18,603 bases of DNA from Campylobacterales bacterium (GCA_026985685.1 JALSQA010000042.1:1-18603); one strand, 5' to 3'; counted from the first letter of the stretch, positions 7,024-14,729 are shown. Made by a program: numbers and translations. The notes: generated by a model from the letters alone, not told the origin.

Positions 7024-7488
7024 TTAAAAATTTCTATATAGACTGATAAGTTCTATCAATCCTGTCATTGCTTCAAAGCCTTTATTTCCTGCTTTACTTC
7101 CTGCTCTCTCGATTGCTTGTTCTATCGTGTCAGTAGTAAGAACACCAAAAGTAACAGGTTTATTGTATTTTAACGTTACATTAGCTATACCTTTAGTAGC
7201 TTCAGCTGAAACATAGTCAAAATGCGGAGTTCCTCCTCGAATAACTGCACCCACACAACAAACAGCATCATATTTTCCACTCTCTAGTGCACGATCAAGT
7301 GCAAAAGGCAATTCAAACGCACCTGGAACTAAAATAAGATCCAGATTTTCTTCATTACCTCCGTGTCTTAAAAATGCATCTTTTGCACCTTCTACTAAAC
7401 GATCTGTTATTATATGATTAAATCGTGCATTGATGATAGCGACTTTTTCATTGCCTTGTAGTGATAACTTACCTTCTATAATCTTCAT
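7024..7488 (-). CDS. ribH: 6,7-dimethyl-8-ribityllumazine synthase
   Basis: RibH condenses the ribityl-diamino-uracil intermediate with dihydroxybutanone phosphate to form lumazine, the penultimate step of riboflavin synthesis. The family usually assembles as pentamers or 60-subunit shells. Diagnostic motifs are FNHIIT at 23-28, PGAFELP at 55-61, the catalytic-His segment VIRGGTPHFDYV with His89, GVLTTDT at 115-121 and AGSKAGNKG. In this segment a Gly replaces the Glu often found before TPHF, a mild variant. The length of 154 residues is standard. AGGA precedes the ATG. The upstream gene ends 30 bases earlier, so this is probably the second gene of the leftward operon. I see no FMN riboswitch in that gap. 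Confidence 0.96.
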   Translation of the reverse strand: MKIIEGKLSLQGNEKVAIINARFNHIITDRLVEGAKDAFLRHGGNEENLDLILVPGAFELPFALDRALESGKYDAVCCVGAVIRGGTPHFDYVSAEATKGIANVTLKYNKPVTFGVLTTDTIEQAIERAGSKAGNKGFEAMTGLIELISLYRNF

Positions 7489-7518
7489 GATATTTTTATA
7501 TTCCTTGTTATATTTTTC

Positions 7519-8448
7519 TTATTTTATCGAAAGTTTCTCTAAAGTTAAGAGTGCATCTTTATAAATTGGTTCATCAATAAAACCATATTTATCATCCATA
7601 AAGCCTGTGATATCTTTTTCTCTCATCTTTTCAAAAAGGTTTTTGATATAAAGTGCACGTTCTTTTTCTTCTTGTGTATCTGAAAATACTTCATTTACAA
7701 TGCTTACTTGTTTAGGTCCAAGACAGCTTTTTGCCTTAAAACCAAGTTTTTGCTCAAAAAGGCACCATTGCTTAAATGTATCTGTGTCATTGTACTTTTG
7801 ATATGTAAAACCGATAGGATATATACCTGCAATTTTACTATCAACAAGAAAACGACTCAAAATATAGTGGATAGTTGGATTGTCAAGTTTGAGTAGATGT
7901 TGTGGTAATCCTAAATCATGAAGCATATCCATGATTCCAAGAGACGCACAGCTGACTTTGTTGTTGATATTTAGTTTTGATAAGTTTTTAAGCGATTCTT
8001 TTGTTTCAACAGAGATGTGCAAAGATATTTCTTCATCTAAAATTTCTAAAACTTTTTTGATATCATCAACTGTTCTTACCTTTGCAACACGTATAGCATC
8101 TGGTTTGAGTGAATTTAAAAACTTAATCTCTTTATCACCTCCCTCATCAATAGGATTGACTCTTACGATGATTCGTGAATAACTTTTTTTTAGATGAGAT
8201 AAAAATATAGCAGTTAAAAGTAAAGCTCTTTTTTTCATACTAGGAGCTACGCCATCTTCAAGATTTAAAACAACTACATCAGCTTCAAGGTTATCTATAG
8301 TATTTAAGTGTTTAATCTTGAGAGGGTTTACCATCATAAAAGATCGTAAATTTTTATGAAAACTCCTTCTTCTTTGTGGTGTAACGATCATATTTCGCAA
8401 CTCTTCATCAGACATGTTTTCAAATGGTGTAATATCTTCAAAAATCAT
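7519..8448 (-). CDS. CitE-like HpcH/HpaI-family CoA-ester lyase or aldolase
   Basis: A 309-residue protein of the citrate-lyase-beta/HpcH superfamily, a TIM barrel that cleaves or forms C-C bonds next to CoA thioesters. Visible family elements are VLNLEDGV at 60-67 (usually LDLEDAV), RVNP at 96-99, the metal ligands Glu148 (VETKES) and Asp174 (GIMDMLHDLGL), and a C-terminal KSCLGPKQVSIVNEVF. In the last motif, LGP replaces the usual IHP, so the conserved His is missing. It also has about 30 extra N-terminal residues before the first strand. AGAGG precedes the ATG. It heads the ribH-nusB-pyrF run where C. jejuni has kdsA. The substrate is unknown: citryl-CoA, malyl-CoA and citramalyl-CoA are all possible, and the altered motifs argue against copying a name from canonical CitE. 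Confidence 0.8.
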   Translation of the reverse strand: MIFEDITPFENMSDEELRNMIVTPQRRRSFHKNLRSFMMVNPLKIKHLNTIDNLEADVVVLNLEDGVAPSMKKRALLLTAIFLSHLKKSYSRIIVRVNPIDEGGDKEIKFLNSLKPDAIRVAKVRTVDDIKKVLEILDEEISLHISVETKESLKNLSKLNINNKVSCASLGIMDMLHDLGLPQHLLKLDNPTIHYILSRFLVDSKIAGIYPIGFTYQKYNDTDTFKQWCLFEQKLGFKAKSCLGPKQVSIVNEVFSDTQEEKERALYIKNLFEKMREKDITGFMDDKYGFIDEPIYKDALLTLEKLSIK

Positions 8449-8474
8449 AGTGCCTCTTTTTTGTCATTTTAATG

Positions 8475-8483
8475 TGCTATAAT
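8475..8483 (+). promoter_or_regulatory. Extended -10 promoter element for the 8504-10675 gene run
   Basis: TGCTATAAT is a perfect extended -10 (TGn plus TATAAT), 21 bases before the start codon at 8504. T-rich DNA precedes it and no -35 box at the normal distance is visible. The whole divergent gap is only 55 bases, so this promoter overlaps the one that must serve the leftward lyase operon. Confidence 0.65.
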
Positions 8484-8503
8484 ACTATCATAAAGGATAA
8501 ATT

Positions 8504-8722
8504 TTGGATAGAGTTACACAAAGTATAGATGCATATTTAAAAGATTTAGAGGTTGAGATGTTGAGAATTGTTGATGATCAAAGCATCCCTTTAGCTGAGA
8601 AAAACCGATTGATGGAGCCGATTGCTGATACAAAAAAAGTATTAGTGCAAACAAAAGCTGCTTTGTTAGAGATAAAAAACAAAGAGTATGTCGCAGGGTG
8701 TGGCATGAATAAAATGCGATAA
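8504..8722 (+). CDS. Small helical protein of unknown function, TTG start
   Basis: A 72-residue protein starting at TTG. The start is supported by AAGGATAA ending four bases upstream and by the extended -10 box just before it. The only internal ATG codons would remove the first third or more. The sequence is charged and strongly helical in pattern (SIDAYLKDLEVEMLRI, then a second long helix around 38-62), suggesting a two-helix hairpin or a coiled-coil adaptor. A CGM motif follows near the C-terminus. It has no signal peptide or membrane segment. It lies 11 bases before the dUTPase gene, so the two are made together. I do not recognise a family and assign no role. Confidence 0.75.
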   Translation: MDRVTQSIDAYLKDLEVEMLRIVDDQSIPLAEKNRLMEPIADTKKVLVQTKAALLEIKNKEYVAGCGMNKMR

Positions 8723-8733
8723 AAAGGATAAAA

Positions 8734-9426
8734 ATGACAGCAAAAGAGATGCTTAGTGAAATGTTTTTGTTGCAACAAAAACTTAATGACGAGACAAATG
8801 GAAAAGACTGGGAAAAAGGTTACAATAAACACGGGCGTATTATTAATTGGCGACGATGTATTTACATGGAGTGTGCAGAGCTTATCGATAGTTTCAATTG
8901 GAAGCATTGGAAAGATATTGATATCTCTCCAGATTGGGATAATGTCACGATAGAGTTAGTAGATATATGGCATTTTGTCATGAGTCTTGGGTTAGAGTAT
9001 TATAAAAATAATAATCTTGGCAATATTGAAAAAATTGTAGATGAAGTCATGGAATCTTCTTATATAAACTCTTTTTGTTTGGATTCTCAAATGCCAGATG
9101 ATCAAGATGCTTTATTGATTGTGAGTGTGATTGAACACTTTATGAAAGATGCATTAGAAGAAAAAACATTTGAAAAACTGAGTAATGATTTTTTTGAAAC
9201 TGCATTGCAGTGTGGTTTAAATATTGATATATTATATAAATATTATGTTGGTAAAAATGTACTTAATAAATTTCGTCAAGATCATGGCTACAAAGAGGGG
9301 ACTTATCAAAAAGTTTGGAATGGTAAAGAAGATAATGTGATATTATCAGAGCTTTTGGAAAAAGAACCGATGGGAATTGATGCACTTTATCAGGTATTAG
9401 AAACAAAATATCAACAAATATCATGA
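8734..9426 (+). CDS. dut: Dimeric dUTPase, all-alpha NTP pyrophosphatase type
   Basis: This enzyme hydrolyses dUTP to dUMP, keeping uracil out of DNA and feeding thymidylate synthesis. It is not the common trimeric beta-barrel dUTPase but the all-helical dimeric type related to MazG, characterised structurally from Campylobacter jejuni. The metal-binding signature ExxE...ExxD is visible: Glu46 and Glu49 in MECAELIDS, Glu74 and Asp77 in IELVDIWHF. The FNWKHWKD segment between them is typical of this group. At 230 residues the length fits. AAGGA precedes the ATG, and its stop overlaps the next start as ATGA. Confidence 0.93.
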   Translation: MTAKEMLSEMFLLQQKLNDETNGKDWEKGYNKHGRIINWRRCIYMECAELIDSFNWKHWKDIDISPDWDNVTIELVDIWHFVMSLGLEYYKNNNLGNIEKIVDEVMESSYINSFCLDSQMPDDQDALLIVSVIEHFMKDALEEKTFEKLSNDFFETALQCGLNIDILYKYYVGKNVLNKFRQDHGYKEGTYQKVWNGKEDNVILSELLEKEPMGIDALYQVLETKYQQIS

Positions 9427-10166
9427 CTATAAAAAATATTATCAAAAAAAGTTTAGAGGATTTTAAATCGCCACAGTTTTTAGGCTTATCACTATTGCCA
9501 TTTTTGATAATATTTATGTTGTTTGGATATGGGTATTTTCATTTTGGAGGTGATTTTTTAAGTCAAATTCAAAGTAGTTTTGATCAGGGGAAAGTCCCTT
9601 TTTTGGATGCCAGTGCACATCCCTGGATTACCTCTGTTTTAACTTTTTCTATTTTTAAATGGCTTTTTACAATTTTGTTTTATCTTTTTGGTATTGTTGC
9701 AATTGTTCTTTTTTCTGTGGTTATTGCGAGTATTTTGATTGGTTTTTTTACACCGATGATTGTTAAAAAGATTCAAAAAAAACATTATCCAAATTTCAAA
9801 TTTACAAATGAAAATTTTACACTTATGGCTTCATTGCCTTATTACTTTAAAATTTTTGTTAGTTTTGTGATTCTTGGTTTGATTGCTTTACCGTTTATGT
9901 TTATACCTGCTGTTAATTTTATAGCCATAGGTTTGCCTTTTTATTATCTTTTTCATAGTTTCATGCTTTTGGATGTAGGTTCTAGTATTGTTAGTAAACA
10001 AGAGTATAAAGTACTTACTAAAAAATATAAAAAGCTTTTCAGAAGTACGACTTTGACACTTTATGGACTATCACTAGTGCCTGTATTAGGTGTTTTTTTG
10101 CAAGTTTTTTATGTGATTGTTTTAGCTCATGAATTTTTTCAAAAAGCGATTTTGGAGAGAAATTGA
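9423..10166 (+). CDS. EI24-domain (CysZ-like) integral membrane protein
   Basis: A 247-residue multi-pass inner-membrane protein. Hydrophobic segments lie at about 19-40, 70-110 (two helices, including VLFSVVIASILIGFF), 140-185 (two helices, PYYFKIFVSFVILGLIALPF onward) and 212-240. Characteristic features of the EI24/CysZ superfamily are the central FFTPMIVKKIQKKHYP loop after the second helical pair and the following PYY and GLPFYYLFHSF elements. CysZ in E. coli is linked to sulfate uptake, but most members are uncharacterised and nothing here indicates sulfate. The start overlaps the dUTPase stop, and its own stop overlaps the next start (TTGA). Confidence 0.8.
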   Translation: MTIKNIIKKSLEDFKSPQFLGLSLLPFLIIFMLFGYGYFHFGGDFLSQIQSSFDQGKVPFLDASAHPWITSVLTFSIFKWLFTILFYLFGIVAIVLFSVVIASILIGFFTPMIVKKIQKKHYPNFKFTNENFTLMASLPYYFKIFVSFVILGLIALPFMFIPAVNFIAIGLPFYYLFHSFMLLDVGSSIVSKQEYKVLTKKYKKLFRSTTLTLYGLSLVPVLGVFLQVFYVIVLAHEFFQKAILERN

Positions 10167-10675
10167 AAATAATTGTTCTTTTTTTTTCATTGACTCTTTT
10201 ATGTATGTCGAGTGAATTAAATTTTAGGCAAATTTTGACACTAAAAACTGTGAAAAATATTGCATTACGCTATCCAAACAAAAAAGGTCAAACATTAGAG
10301 CAAACAGCAATGGCAATATGTTTGGCAGAAACTCATGGTGGAAAGGTAAAATGGGGAGATAAACAGTTATTAAAAAGAGGTATCAAACAAGCTTCTTATG
10401 GTGTCATGCAAGTGAGATTACAAACTGCAAGGTTTGTTGCAAAAGCTTATAATCTCTATGATGTCAAAATGATGAGTGATACGATGCTTATCAAAAAGAT
10501 GATGCATCAAAGTGCATTTAATGCAAAAATAGCAGTTTTGTATTTAGTTTGGCTGAGTGATCATTCTAAGAGTTATTTTGAGATGGTAAGTCGATATAAT
10601 GGGGGTAGAGTAAATTACCCCTACTATAATAAAGTACAAAAGTATTTAAAAATCGTAAAACGAAACAGACTTTAA
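10163..10675 (+). CDS. Exported lytic transglycosylase-like protein
   Basis: A 170-residue predicted periplasmic protein with a signal peptide at 1-17 (hydrophobic core IIVLFFSLTLLC, likely cleavage after MSS). The SLT/lysozyme-like fold is indicated by the catalytic Glu56 in AICLAETHGG, then ASYGVMQV at 77-84 and SRYNGG at 143-148, the spacing seen in lytic transglycosylases. It would cleave the glycan strands of peptidoglycan. The domain is small with no extra binding module. The start is TTG within TTGA, overlapping the upstream stop, and GGAGA lies just before; a later start would lose the signal peptide. A run of nine T at 10179-10187 falls inside the signal-peptide codons. The stop overlaps the converging gene by four bases. 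Confidence 0.8.
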   Translation: MKIIVLFFSLTLLCMSSELNFRQILTLKTVKNIALRYPNKKGQTLEQTAMAICLAETHGGKVKWGDKQLLKRGIKQASYGVMQVRLQTARFVAKAYNLYDVKMMSDTMLIKKMMHQSAFNAKIAVLYLVWLSDHSKSYFEMVSRYNGGRVNYPYYNKVQKYLKIVKRNRL

Positions 10676-11787
10676 AAATCCCCACCTTTAACTTCTAATA
10701 GTAAAAGATTTTGACACATAGTGATATATTCCATGATAATATTTTGCACTTGTAATGATGGGTATATATTTAAAACAATTTGATTTCCAAAAACTTTATA
10801 AATCATAGCTTTCATCTCAATTTTTTCGGCGTGTCTGTCTATCCCTGATAGGCTAAATGAAGCAGTAAAAGTTTTGGCATGAAGTCCTTTTATTTGAATC
10901 TCTTCGATTTTGTTGATTTGTGTCGTAAACAAAATAGAGTTTTTAGAAATATCTGCTATCAAGCCTTCGATGAATAATTCATCTTCATATTCTAGTGTTG
11001 CCTGTAGTGGTCTGTGTGGAGTGATTCTGACATTTTTTCGATGCACTGGGGAATTATCTAAAAATTTGATATTCCCCATTTCAATTGTACTTTTTTGATA
11101 ATCAATATGTAAAATATCTGCTCTTAAAATATCTGGAATCATTTCATGTTCAAGATAAACATACTCTTGTTTACGCATAAAAGGTAAGTACTCTTTTTGG
11201 GAGTGAATAACAAAGCAGTCATTGTTGGCTTCAAGAATTTTAACTTTATTTAAAAGAGGCATCTCTTTATAAAAACCATAAGCATTAAGATCAGGTGACT
11301 GTTCAAAAATGTGTTGAAGATTTTGAAAGCTTCCATTATGACTATATTCAAAATAACTTGTACCATAATAAATATCAACACTTTTTGAAAGTTTTGATTT
11401 CATTAAAAAAGTATGTACACGTGATAATAATGAGTCAATAGTTTCATCTTCCTCAAAATCCGTTACACCGATATTTTTGATATGAATTTGATATTTTATT
11501 TTAATACTCATAAACATATTTTTTAGAGTGCTTACTACTGTATGAATTTTATTTTCATGTATAAAGAGTAGATAACTGTTTCCTGATTCGTATACAACTG
11601 GAGTGAAGTTCAAGTATGAATAGATAAAGCTAAATATTTCTTGATATTTTTGTGTCTCTTTTGGGTCAAATTTTAGTTCAAACTTTACAACACACAAAGG
11701 TGAAGAAAAGTTTTTTGAACGTTGTAATTGAGATTGAAAAAAAGCCTGGTTTACTGTATTGTTAATAATTAAACTTTGATTAGTCAT
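10672..11787 (-). CDS. PilZ-type protein with degenerate GGDEF-like N-terminal domain
   Basis: A cytoplasmic protein of 371 residues from the ATG at 11787. A frame extension to 11832 has no ribosome-binding site and overlaps the ciaB -10 box, so I prefer the shorter form. Residues about 30-145 follow the GGDEF fold, but YESGNSYLLFI (66-76) sits where RxGGDEF belongs, so it is probably inactive. A middle beta-rich segment (about 175-245) resembles the YcgR-N-type partner of PilZ domains. A PilZ-like domain follows, with RKNVR at 250-254 matching RxxxR and DISKNS at 279-284 matching DxSxxG except for the last Gly. It could be a cyclic-di-GMP receptor. It converges with the transglycosylase gene and diverges from ciaB. 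Confidence 0.7.
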   Translation of the reverse strand: MTNQSLIINNTVNQAFFQSQLQRSKNFSSPLCVVKFELKFDPKETQKYQEIFSFIYSYLNFTPVVYESGNSYLLFIHENKIHTVVSTLKNMFMSIKIKYQIHIKNIGVTDFEEDETIDSLLSRVHTFLMKSKLSKSVDIYYGTSYFEYSHNGSFQNLQHIFEQSPDLNAYGFYKEMPLLNKVKILEANNDCFVIHSQKEYLPFMRKQEYVYLEHEMIPDILRADILHIDYQKSTIEMGNIKFLDNSPVHRKNVRITPHRPLQATLEYEDELFIEGLIADISKNSILFTTQINKIEEIQIKGLHAKTFTASFSLSGIDRHAEKIEMKAMIYKVFGNQIVLNIYPSLQVQNIIMEYITMCQNLLLLEVKGGDF

Positions 11788-11818
11788 GAGATTACTTTCT
11801 TTTAATTTAGTATTTAGA

Positions 11819-11824
11819 TATAAT
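11819..11824 (+). promoter_or_regulatory. -10 box of ciaB
   Basis: A perfect TATAAT lies 37 bases before the ciaB ATG, placing transcription start near 11831. No clear -35 box is visible. The ribosome-binding site AGGGG at 11849-11853 lies downstream, consistent with a leader of about 30 bases. Confidence 0.55.
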
Positions 11825-11861
11825 TTCGGCATTTTTGAAAAAAGTTTTAGGGGAAATGGTT

Positions 11862-13730
11862 ATGAAAAATGAATTTTTTAAAGATTTAGAAGAAGTTTAT
11901 GAACTGATAAAAAATAATCACAAAGAGATTAGTAGTTATTATGATGTTTTAAATGCCAATGGCAATGAAGAAAAATTAAAATTTATAAATGATTTTTTAG
12001 AAAAAATCTCATTAGAAATAAATAGTGAAAACCAGATGGCTGTGATATCAAGACTTGTATCTTTAAGAGATGATGCACTTTCACAGTCACTTAAAAAAGC
12101 TGGTTTTAGTGAAGATGAAATCATAGAAAAAAAGGAAGAAGCTTATCTTTGGGTAGCAGAGTTTCATCTAAAAGTACATCAAAATTTGATAAATGAAATT
12201 GAACAAAAAGAGCTTTTAACACCATTTTATAGAGAAATTTTCAGAGGTGTTCACAAAGTAGGAAAAACTTTTTCTTCATGGCAATCAAGCTGGACTGCAC
12301 ATATTATCAACGGTATAAACAGAGAACTTTATCGTCTGTTTGATGGTGATGAAGAGAAAATTTTTGAGATGTTAAATACCAAAGAACTTCATGACAGGGG
12401 TCATACTGGAGATAAAGGAGATAGATCTTATTCTGTGCTTGTAAAAGAAGAAGATAATACATTTAAGTCTCTCTCCTATGCTGATGCTTTTGCAAATGAA
12501 GTTACAACATCACTTTTGGCTTTGGCTGAATTTAAAAACAATCTTTTAAAACTTGATGATGATGTTTTTGGGCAAAAAGAGGCTTGGGTAGATTATCTAC
12601 AAGCTATCATAGAAGCATTAAGTGAAAAAGATACTTCAAAAACAATACCAAAATGGGCAGATGTAGATAGAAGATGGATGAAAATAACCACACCTTTACA
12701 GATAGGACATCCACTGGAGTATTATGAAGATCACTATAAAAAAGCAGTTGCCTTAGAGTGGGATTTAAGAATAGTAAATCCTAATAACACAGCAGGTGAG
12801 GTAAAAGATAACATAAAATATATGTATAATCAAATCTTTTCACATGTTGAAAACCATGTGAATAAAGTTAAAACTATTTATGAAAAATCACTTAAGAGTG
12901 TAGAAAGAGTACAACTTTATCTAGGTCGTCCTGCTTTATATTATGGAGCTGAATTTTGTGGGCTTTTTTCAGCACAAGTTGTACCAAATGATGAACTTGT
13001 TACAAAAGAAGAGGGTAAAAAGATATTTGCTTTTGCAGATAATGTTTTAGATAGTGTTCGTGCAAAACCATTTATGAAAATTCAAAAAGAGATTTTTGAT
13101 GAAGATTTCTTAAATAAAAGTAGAGAAATAATATTTAAAAAACCAAAAATCTGGCATGAAGTTTATAATATAACAACTATTGGTCATGAATATGGTCATA
13201 TATTATGGTTAGATGATGATACTGAGACTATCATGAACAAAAGTGGAAATTTTAAAAATATAGAAGAGTTTAAGGCAACAACAGGTGGATTGGTAGCATT
13301 TTTCCTAAATGAAAAAGAAGAGTTAAAATACCACATATTGAGTGATGTGATTAAACGCTCCATAGGATTAATAGCCTGGAAAGAGACAGGAGAAGTTGAA
13401 CCATATTATTGTGAAGGACTTATTCACCTTAGTGGATTGTTTGAAACCAAAGTTTTAAAATTCAAAAAAACTTTAGAAATAGATATGAGTGATGAAGCTT
13501 ATGAACGTATAAAAACATGGTATATAAAAACATATAAAGAGTTGGCGATGCACTATTTAGAGAAAAAACCTGCTTCAGAATTTTTGTACAAATATGCACA
13601 AAAAGAGGATAAGTATTTTATGCCAATAGATATGAATGTAAAATATTTTGTAAATTATTATTGGAATTTACACAAAGAGATTGGGCAAATCATTGATGAC
13701 AGTAATGAAAAAGATGATTGGATAGAGTGA
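11862..13730 (+). CDS. ciaB: CiaB-family protein with HExxH metallopeptidase-like motif
   Basis: A 622-residue homologue of Campylobacter invasion antigen B, recognised by conserved blocks such as PLEYYEDHYRKAVALEWDLR-like (HPLEYYEDHYKKAVALEWD), GAEFCGLFSAQVVPNDE, FKATTGGL and PYYCEGLIHL. C. jejuni CiaB was described as a secreted effector for cell entry, but the family is widespread in non-invasive Campylobacterota. HEYGH at 442-446 fits a zinc HExxH, and Glu468/469 in IEEFKATTGG could be a third ligand, as in gluzincin peptidases. No signal peptide or membrane helix is visible. The ATG at 11862 is chosen because AGGGG lies eight bases upstream; a TTG at 11835 is in frame but unsupported. 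Peptidase activity is inference. Confidence 0.88.
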   Translation: MKNEFFKDLEEVYELIKNNHKEISSYYDVLNANGNEEKLKFINDFLEKISLEINSENQMAVISRLVSLRDDALSQSLKKAGFSEDEIIEKKEEAYLWVAEFHLKVHQNLINEIEQKELLTPFYREIFRGVHKVGKTFSSWQSSWTAHIINGINRELYRLFDGDEEKIFEMLNTKELHDRGHTGDKGDRSYSVLVKEEDNTFKSLSYADAFANEVTTSLLALAEFKNNLLKLDDDVFGQKEAWVDYLQAIIEALSEKDTSKTIPKWADVDRRWMKITTPLQIGHPLEYYEDHYKKAVALEWDLRIVNPNNTAGEVKDNIKYMYNQIFSHVENHVNKVKTIYEKSLKSVERVQLYLGRPALYYGAEFCGLFSAQVVPNDELVTKEEGKKIFAFADNVLDSVRAKPFMKIQKEIFDEDFLNKSREIIFKKPKIWHEVYNITTIGHEYGHILWLDDDTETIMNKSGNFKNIEEFKATTGGLVAFFLNEKEELKYHILSDVIKRSIGLIAWKETGEVEPYYCEGLIHLSGLFETKVLKFKKTLEIDMSDEAYERIKTWYIKTYKELAMHYLEKKPASEFLYKYAQKEDKYFMPIDMNVKYFVNYYWNLHKEIGQIIDDSNEKDDWIE

Positions 13731-13733
13731 TGG

Positions 13734-14729
13734 CTATTTTATCACTTGCATAGTTGAACAGTGTATAGAACCACCTTCTTCTATGAGCCTTAGGGCATTT
13801 ATAGGAATGATTTCCTTTGTTGGAAATAGTTTTTTAAAAAGTAAAACTATCATCTTGTCTCTGGGGTCATTGTATGTTGGCAGAAGGACTACATGATTTG
13901 CGATAAGAAAATTTGCATAAGTAGCAGGTAGTCTTTGTTTGTTTTTGTATATTGCTTTTGGTATTGGAAGTGGAATTAGTACATATGGTTTATTGTCATA
14001 GGCTCTAAATTGTTCTAGCTCTTTTTTCATCTGTTGTAGTGATTCATAGTGTGGATCATCCAAATTATCACATGAACTATATACAATAGTATGCGGATTA
14101 ATAAATCTAGCTAGTGTATCTATGTGAGCATCTGTGTCGTCGCCAAGGAGTTCACCATTTTCTAGCCAAAGTATCCTTTCAATACCTAATGTATCTTTTA
14201 GCTTTTTTTCTATTTGGGATTGTGTTAGGTGTGGGTTTCTATTTGGATTTAGAAGACATTTTTTAGTAGTTAAAAGTGTACCAGTACCATCGCTCTCTAT
14301 AGAACCACCCTCTAAAACCATATCTTCATGTATGAGTTTATCTATGCCAAAATGCCAGTTTTTATGTAGATACTTAGTGACAAGATTATCTTTTGATGAT
14401 TCAAATTTTCCACCCCATCCATTGAACTCAAAATCTAATAAAACTCTTTTGTTCTCTTTATAGACAGAGATTGGACCAAAATCTCTAATCCATGTATCAT
14501 TTGTATCATATTCTACAAAAGAGATTTTATCATGATAACAAAACATCTTTTTTATCTCTTCTTTATTGTCACAAACAAGAATAAGCTTTTGCTTAAAACA
14601 GATAGAACTTGCTATTCGTAAAAATACAGACTGAGCACTTTTTAAATCACTTGCCCAGTCGCTATTTTTATGTGGAAATACCATTAATACACTATCTTGT
14701 TCTTCCCATTCTGCTGGAAATCTAGTCAA
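13734..14729 (-). CDS. aguA: Agmatine deiminase
   Basis: This enzyme hydrolyses agmatine to N-carbamoylputrescine and ammonia, a route from arginine to putrescine. It belongs to the guanidine-modifying (PAD-like) fold and closely resembles Helicobacter pylori HP0049. Catalytic elements are NDTWIRDFGP with Asp83, VLEGGSIE with Glu140, DDTDAHIDT with His202, and the nucleophile Cys324 in SIHCSTMQ at the C-terminus. I place the start at a TTG at 14729, giving 331 residues, because GGAGG lies nine bases upstream and HP0049 has about this length. An in-frame TTG at 14756 would add nine residues overlapping the kinase. The start overlaps the kinase stop by eight bases, implying coupling. No carbamoylputrescine amidase gene is in the window. 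Confidence 0.92.
   Translation of the reverse strand: MTRFPAEWEEQDSVLMVFPHKNSDWASDLKSAQSVFLRIASSICFKQKLILVCDNKEEIKKMFCYHDKISFVEYDTNDTWIRDFGPISVYKENKRVLLDFEFNGWGGKFESSKDNLVTKYLHKNWHFGIDKLIHEDMVLEGGSIESDGTGTLLTTKKCLLNPNRNPHLTQSQIEKKLKDTLGIERILWLENGELLGDDTDAHIDTLARFINPHTIVYSSCDNLDDPHYESLQQMKKELEQFRAYDNKPYVLIPLPIPKAIYKNKQRLPATYANFLIANHVVLLPTYNDPRDKMIVLLFKKLFPTKEIIPINALRLIEEGGSIHCSTMQVIK

Noticed and set aside
7489..7518. FMN riboswitch before ribH
   Set aside because: The 30-base gap is far too short and the gene is inside an operon.
8578..8907. 109-codon open frame opposite the 72-residue gene and dut
   Set aside because: It runs antisense across two supported genes, with no ribosome-binding site and a composition typical of a reverse-frame shadow.
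11788..11832. Longer start for the GGDEF-like/PilZ protein
   Set aside because: No ribosome-binding site upstream, and the added codons overlap the ciaB -10 box.
11835..11861. TTG start for ciaB
   Set aside because: It would lie within a few bases of the expected transcription start and before the AGGGG site that serves the ATG at 11862.
14134..14463. 109-codon open frame opposite agmatine deiminase
   Set aside because: It is antisense to a catalytically complete enzyme gene and Ser/Phe/Pro-rich as expected from a shadow frame.
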